From assembly GCA_025062195.1 (NCBI GenBank), contig JANXAS010000025.1, positions 1 to 46,598 of the forward strand: 46,598 bases of DNA, read 5' to 3'. Position 1 is the stretch's first letter; the number at the start of each line of letters is the position of its first letter. Positions 42,265-46,598 of the stretch are shown here, piece by piece. The translations under genes and the position numbers were made by a program. The notes beneath the pieces were generated by a model. It was not told the origin of the DNA and did not search any database. It worked only from the letters and a program-made list of their open reading frames with translations. The DNA is from Armatimonadota bacterium. GTDB lineage: Bacteria; Armatimonadota; Fervidibacteria; Fervidibacterales; Thermosaccharophagaceae.

Positions 42265-44970
42265 ATGTGCGTCTTGAAGGCGCTTGGGACACTATCTCCA
42301 GCGTTAATTTGCTTTACTCTCGTCACAGTTGCAAATGGGCAGGGTGAAAGGCTCTTTCCATTCGTCTTACCTTGGGATGACTCATCGCTGAGTGTGACGA
42401 ACTTGAGCCATTGGCTTCATAAGCCTGCGGGCAAGTTTGGGCATGTGAGGGTAGGTAAGGATGGTCACCTTTATGTTGGCAATGAACGCATACGCTTCTT
42501 TGGCGTCAACTTGTGCTTCGGCGCTTGCTTCCCAAGGAAAGAGGATGCCGAAAAGATTGCAGCGCGCATGGCAAAGTTCGGGATCAACGTCGTGCGCTTC
42601 CATCACATGGATATGCAGCAATTCCCGAATGGCATAAGGCTTCGCGGTGTCCCTCACACGAGGGAATTTGACCTTGAGGCGCTTGACCGCTTGGACTACT
42701 TAGTAGCGCAACTGAAGCGCAACGGAATCTATGTGAACTTTAACTTACTCGTATCACGCCCATTTGTTGCAGCCGATGGACTCCCACCTGAAATTGAAAA
42801 GCTTGATTGGAAGCAGCGGCATGTCGTTGGCTTCTTCTATCAGCCAATGATTGAGTTGCAAAAGGAGTATGCCAGGAAGCTGCTTACGCATCGCAATCCA
42901 TACACTGGCATGACATACGCCGAAGACCCAGCAATAGCATTTGTTGAAATCAACAACGAGAATGGACTTGTGCACGCATGGCTTGGTGGCACTGTTGATA
43001 GATTGCCCCAAGTTTTCATTGACGAATTGCAGCGCCAGTGGAATGAATGGCTCAGGAAACGCTATAAGAGCACTCTTGAACTCAAGAAGGCGTGGGGAGT
43101 GAAGGAGGAGCCGATCGGAAACGAGATGTTAGTCAACGCCGATTTCTCCGAGGGCACAAAAGGATGGATACTTGAAAGGCATGCAGGTGCTGAGGCGACT
43201 GCAGAAGTTGTTACTGATGATGTCCCACCATTTGCGGGCGCACCGAAAAGGGCGCTAAAGATAACTGTGACAAAGCTCGGAACAGAAACATGGCATGTGC
43301 AATTCAACCAGCCGAAGTTGAAGGTGGAAGCTGATAGGCCTTACACACTCACATTCTTTGCCAAGTCAGACAAGCCGAGGCAAATAAGCGTCGGCATAAG
43401 GCAGGCACATGAGCCTTGGGCTGACTTGGGCTTTAGAACGACTGTCAACCTGACGACGCAGTGGCAGCAGTTCCGCTTCATATTCATGCTCACTGATAGC
43501 GATGATAATGCGCGCTTGGACATATCACAGCTTGGGCAAGAGTTGGGCACATATTGGATTGCTGGGGTATCACTCCGCCACGGTGGTGTTGTCGGTATAG
43601 TTGATGGTGAAAGCCTTGAAAAAGGCACTGTTCAAATCTTTTACCGAACTCGTCTTGCCGAAAGGACAAGGGAAGCGCAGCTTGACTTCATCCGCTTCCT
43701 TTGGGAGACGGAGGACAGATACTGGCAGACGCTGTATCACTACATTAAGGGCGAGCTTAAGGTAGAAGCACTTGTTATTGGCACAATCGTTGGATGCAGC
43801 ACACCAAACATGATGGCGAAACTTGACTGTGTTGATACTCATGCCTACTGGCAACACCCAATATTCCCGAAGCGCCCTTGGGATGCTGAGGAGTGGATTG
43901 TGCCAAATAGGACGATGGTTAACGCTTTGGGTGGGACACTGCCTGGGTTGGCGATGAGGCGAGTCTTTTCAAAGCCACATTGTGTGACCGAGTATAATCA
44001 CCCGGCACCGAACACATATTCAAGCGAGGGTTTCCTGCTCCTTGCAGCATACGCGGCATTGCAGGATTGGGATGCAATCTACGCATTCAGCTATTCTCAC
44101 AGGCGTGACAATTGGGACATAGGGCGAATTCCCAACTTCTTTGACATTGACCAACACCCAACCAAGATGGTGACTCTGATACCAGCAGTTGCAATGTTCA
44201 TGCGTGGTGATGTGTCACCGGCTAAGCAACAGATTATCGTCCAACTTGATGTGGAGCGAGAGATACAAGAGCTTCGTAGAGCATGGGCGTGGAGTCTTGT
44301 GCACGCTGGCAACCTTGGTGTCACATCTGAGATGACACTCATTCATCGCGTTGCCATCGCCACCGAAGGAATGAAGTTGCCAAAGGACGCACTTACACCC
44401 GAAAGGGTGAAACCCACAATCACACAAGCCAAAAAATTCATCTCCGACACCGGAGAACTTATTTGGGATTTGAGCGAGCCGAATCGCGGCATCGTTACAG
44501 TCAACACTTCAAGGTCAAAGGCGGTCATAGGCTTTGGTGGTGGCAAACGAATCGTGCTCGGAAGCGTTACCATTGAGCCATCACAAACGATGCAGGACGG
44601 TTGGAGTGTAATAACCCTGACTGCAATTGATGGTGACTTTGAAACATTGCGCAAGGGTAAAGTGCCATTGCGCGCTATTATCACAGCGACTGGCTATGCC
44701 GAGAACAAAAATATGGGTTGGAAGGAAGTGGCAGGTTACCCGCCAAAGTCAAGTGTGGGAAGGAGATGGGGCGAGCCACCATCACTCGTTGAAGGGGTTG
44801 GCGCTCGCATAACAATTCCAGTGAATGCAAGCAGAGTTGAAGTTTGGGCACTTGATGAGAGAGGGCAAAGGAAAGCCAAGTTGCCAGTGCAAGCCGATAG
44901 CAGCGGAAATACCATCATCACCATTGATGCACAATGGCAGACGCTCTGGTATGAGGTTGTCGTGAAGTGA
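42265..44970 (+). CDS. Secreted clan GH-A-like glycoside hydrolase with inserted binding module
   Basis: The protein of about 901 aa has a signal peptide (ALICFTLVTVANGQ) and a cellulase-like TIM barrel. RFFGVNLCFGACFP and INVVRFHHMDMQQFP mark early strands. Glu232 in FVEINNENG is the likely acid/base and Glu576 in HCVTEYNHP the likely nucleophile. Between them, about residues 285-445, lies a jelly-roll module of the CBM4/9 type (LVNADFSEGTKGW ... WQQFRFIF ... DISQLGQELGTYWIAGVSL). After the barrel come beta domains, ending IDAQWQTLWYEVVVK. ATG 42265 has GGGGAG close upstream; GTG 42256 is possible. It would cleave a polysaccharide outside the cell. Clan GH-A (GH5/GH42/GH50-like) is as far as I would go; the substrate is unknown. 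Confidence 0.78.
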   Translation: MCVLKALGTLSPALICFTLVTVANGQGERLFPFVLPWDDSSLSVTNLSHWLHKPAGKFGHVRVGKDGHLYVGNERIRFFGVNLCFGACFPRKEDAEKIAARMAKFGINVVRFHHMDMQQFPNGIRLRGVPHTREFDLEALDRLDYLVAQLKRNGIYVNFNLLVSRPFVAADGLPPEIEKLDWKQRHVVGFFYQPMIELQKEYARKLLTHRNPYTGMTYAEDPAIAFVEINNENGLVHAWLGGTVDRLPQVFIDELQRQWNEWLRKRYKSTLELKKAWGVKEEPIGNEMLVNADFSEGTKGWILERHAGAEATAEVVTDDVPPFAGAPKRALKITVTKLGTETWHVQFNQPKLKVEADRPYTLTFFAKSDKPRQISVGIRQAHEPWADLGFRTTVNLTTQWQQFRFIFMLTDSDDNARLDISQLGQELGTYWIAGVSLRHGGVVGIVDGESLEKGTVQIFYRTRLAERTREAQLDFIRFLWETEDRYWQTLYHYIKGELKVEALVIGTIVGCSTPNMMAKLDCVDTHAYWQHPIFPKRPWDAEEWIVPNRTMVNALGGTLPGLAMRRVFSKPHCVTEYNHPAPNTYSSEGFLLLAAYAALQDWDAIYAFSYSHRRDNWDIGRIPNFFDIDQHPTKMVTLIPAVAMFMRGDVSPAKQQIIVQLDVEREIQELRRAWAWSLVHAGNLGVTSEMTLIHRVAIATEGMKLPKDALTPERVKPTITQAKKFISDTGELIWDLSEPNRGIVTVNTSRSKAVIGFGGGKRIVLGSVTIEPSQTMQDGWSVITLTAIDGDFETLRKGKVPLRAIITATGYAENKNMGWKEVAGYPPKSSVGRRWGEPPSLVEGVGARITIPVNASRVEVWALDERGQRKAKLPVQADSSGNTIITIDAQWQTLWYEVVVK

Positions 44971-45052
44971 GGGTAAATGGCATTCAGGGCAAGTGGACAT
45001 CTTTTTGGTTTGTTGATTTATAGGTTGTCTGCAGTGTGTGGAGGTTGCGTGG

Positions 45053-46498
45053 ATGAGGTCAATTCGCAGGGCAACAAAAGTGCGTTTGGCAAGGATGGAT
45101 GATTTTGGGGCGGTGAAGGAGTTAGCGGACAAGCATCGGCACGAGCTGGGTTTTGTGCGTTTGTCGGTATTGGAAGAGGCTATTAAAGGGGGGCGTGTTT
45201 TTGTTGCTGTTAATTCGTCATCCGTAATAGGCTTTGTTCATTTCCGCTGTTGCAAGGATGGTCACGCAACAATTTATGAGATTGTAGTTGCACCTATGTG
45301 GCGCGGCGTTGGTGTTGGCAAAGCGTTAGTCAATGCCGTTATTGAGGAGGCAAGGAGGGAGGGTTGTTCAACTCTGCGTCTCAAATGTCCGATTGACTTG
45401 CCATCAAATGGCTTTTATCACCACATTGGGTTCCAACGGGTGAGAATTGAACAGGGCAAAAAACGTTCGTTGGCAGTTTGGGAACTCGTGCTCAACTTAC
45501 CTTGCGCACCTTCGTGGCAGTTTTTCGTTGGTCTGACTTCCGATGCATCTCAAATCCGTGCCCTTGTCCGTCGCTTCTTTGAAGGTTACAATCGGCAGCC
45601 ACCCTTCAACCCCTTTGAGCGAATCATAGTTTCAGCACTCGCCGAAAGAACAACACTTCGGCTTTTAAAGTCCTGGCGGTTGGGCGATTCATCTGTCCTC
45701 AATTGCCAATTTGAAGTCCCAAGCCCCAAGTCCCTGATGTTTGACAGCGGCGGCTACCAAGTTCAAATGGGCAAAATCGGTTACGACGAACTTTGCAGAA
45801 GGCTGCAGGAAATCTACGAACGGGAAACTTGGGCAGACTTTTATGTCCTGCCCGACCATGTCCCAACTTCACGGGATGCTGACTTTGAAGTTGAGTGGAA
45901 GGTGAAGGAAACGCTGACTATGGGCGAACTGTTTTTGCGCCGGCTTTCCAACCTTTTCTCCGTTCCGCAAAACTCAACCCACGCCCCTCGCCCCATCGGG
46001 GTCGTGCACGGACGAACAATCCAACAGGTCATTTACTCAGTGCGGAAATGGCACGAACTGGGCGTTGACTACATCGCTTTCGGAAGTTTCGGAACTTCAG
46101 GACCGAACGGAAGCGTGAACATGCTTTCAAAGCGCTCCCTAAAGTTGCTTCGTGCAATCGTTGAAGAAGCAATGGCAAATGAACAAAAGTTGCACATTTT
46201 CGGCATCGGCAACCCAACTTACTTGCTTAAACTCCACGAAAACAACATCATCCCAACGAGTTTTGACAGCACAGGCTGGTGGAAGGCAGGCGGGTTTGGG
46301 AAAGTTTTTTTCCCAAGCAGTCAGCAATGGCACATTACGCGCAAGTCTATCGCTATGTCACTCAGATTGAATGCAAACGGTCATGATTGTCCATTTTGCC
46401 TTGAGTTAACAATTTTACGCCGTTGTCGTTGGAGTCGTGTGCTTCACAATTTAGTTTCCTTTGCCGAGACAGTTCAGAAGTTGACGATGGGACAGTGA
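45053..46498 (+). CDS. GNAT acetyltransferase fused to tRNA-guanine-transglycosylase-like domain
   Basis: Residues 1 to about 145 (481 aa in all) are a GNAT domain with the acetyl-CoA loop VVAPMWRGVGVGKALVNAVI. The remainder resembles tRNA-guanine transglycosylase and the related DpdA. It has FDSGGYQ with Asp231 at the place of the general acid/base, VDYIAFGSFG, LHIFGIGNPTYLL, and FDSTGWW with Asp405 at the place of the nucleophile. A candidate zinc site follows (Cys446, Cys449 and His465 in VLHNLVSF, with a Cys between). TGT exchanges a guanine for a 7-deazaguanine base in tRNA, and DpdA does this in DNA. ATG 45053 has GGAGGT 7 nt upstream. The fusion is a single unbroken frame. The stop codon lies in the first bases of a repeat. 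Confidence 0.75.
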   Translation: MRSIRRATKVRLARMDDFGAVKELADKHRHELGFVRLSVLEEAIKGGRVFVAVNSSSVIGFVHFRCCKDGHATIYEIVVAPMWRGVGVGKALVNAVIEEARREGCSTLRLKCPIDLPSNGFYHHIGFQRVRIEQGKKRSLAVWELVLNLPCAPSWQFFVGLTSDASQIRALVRRFFEGYNRQPPFNPFERIIVSALAERTTLRLLKSWRLGDSSVLNCQFEVPSPKSLMFDSGGYQVQMGKIGYDELCRRLQEIYERETWADFYVLPDHVPTSRDADFEVEWKVKETLTMGELFLRRLSNLFSVPQNSTHAPRPIGVVHGRTIQQVIYSVRKWHELGVDYIAFGSFGTSGPNGSVNMLSKRSLKLLRAIVEEAMANEQKLHIFGIGNPTYLLKLHENNIIPTSFDSTGWWKAGGFGKVFFPSSQQWHITRKSIAMSLRLNANGHDCPFCLELTILRRCRWSRVLHNLVSFAETVQKLTMGQ

Positions 46499-46583
46499 GG
46501 CTTCTACTGAACCCGATTTTTGGCTCATCATGAGATTCACCCTCCCAAAATCGTCGTTGGGAGGGTGAGGCTCCTGCCGAACC
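46496..46583. repeat. Two GGTGAGGCT...GAACC repeats around a 10-bp-stem hairpin
   Basis: GTGAGGCTTCTACTGAACC (46496-46514) and GGGTGAGGCTCCTGCCGAAC (46563-46582) are diverged copies of the GGCGAGGCT...GCCGAGCC repeat. CACCCTCCCA (46538-46547) and TGGGAGGGTG (46558-46567) pair perfectly with a 10-nt loop. The hairpin could also end transcription of the preceding gene. Confidence 0.65.
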
Positions 46584-46598
46584 AAAAAATTGCCTTTG

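Overview
The window is bacterial chromosome from a diderm, probably from the Armatimonadota / Fervidibacteria neighbourhood. This is an inference. It rests on DUF1559 prepilin-like proteins whose N-terminus continues with [14 protein letters not shown], an OPT-like membrane protein of the DUF6784/DUF6785 type, secreted TIM-barrel carbohydrate enzymes, and large spacers full of short palindromic repeats. An outer membrane is implied by an MlaE/F/D lipid transporter and a predicted beta-barrel protein. Gene starts are mostly ATG, GTG or TTG behind GGAGG/GAGGTG-like ribosome sites. I see no tRNA, rRNA, CRISPR array, transposase or phage gene.

Layout. 1-1.2 kb: two type IV pilin-like (DUF1559) genes, the first cut by the window edge. 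1.4-7.2 kb, minus strand: a metal-uptake locus reading BlaI-like repressor, M56 membrane peptidase, His-rich outer-membrane beta-barrel, then ZnuA, ZnuC and ZnuB. 7.5-10.6 kb: a Gfo/Idh/MocA oxidoreductase facing SelB. 10.7-14.1 kb: DUF58 plus a TgpA-type transglutaminase. 14.0-18.2 kb, minus: a zinc-ribbon / sugar-permease-like / FecR / helical-tail fusion followed by a CHASE2 adenylate cyclase. 18.4-20.2 kb: BioY, a 44-aa membrane peptide, a NifU C-domain protein and a DUF456 protein. 20.5-26.0 kb: mlaE-mlaF-mlaD, then rplI-dnaB. 26.1-33.6 kb: a UshA-like tetraheme cytochrome, NUDIX hydrolase, UDP-GlcNAc 2-epimerase, ApbE and the OPT-like transporter. 33.6-42.2 kb: an accessory segment of relatively AT-rich genes (uroporphyrinogen-decarboxylase-like protein, secreted TIM-barrel protein, flavin reductase, a frameshifted prepilin and remnants) embedded between mosaic repeat blocks. 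42.2-46.5 kb: a secreted clan GH-A-like hydrolase with an inserted binding module, and a GNAT fused to a tRNA-guanine-transglycosylase-like domain.

Most interesting. (1) The permease-like/FecR fusion next to a CHASE2 cyclase looks like an undescribed membrane signalling pair. (2) The GNAT-TGT fusion keeps both TGT aspartates and a candidate zinc site, so it may modify a 7-deazaguanine-type base or its precursor. (3) A BlaI/M56 pair heads a zinc locus. (4) MlaD carries seven tandem 27-residue repeats and a beta-rich C-terminal domain. (5) The prepilin at 39.9 kb has a T6 run at which a -1 shift exactly restores the family's H-X9-DG motif. (6) At least six types of palindromic interspersed repeat recur in the spacers, including a roughly 115-bp element with paired arms.
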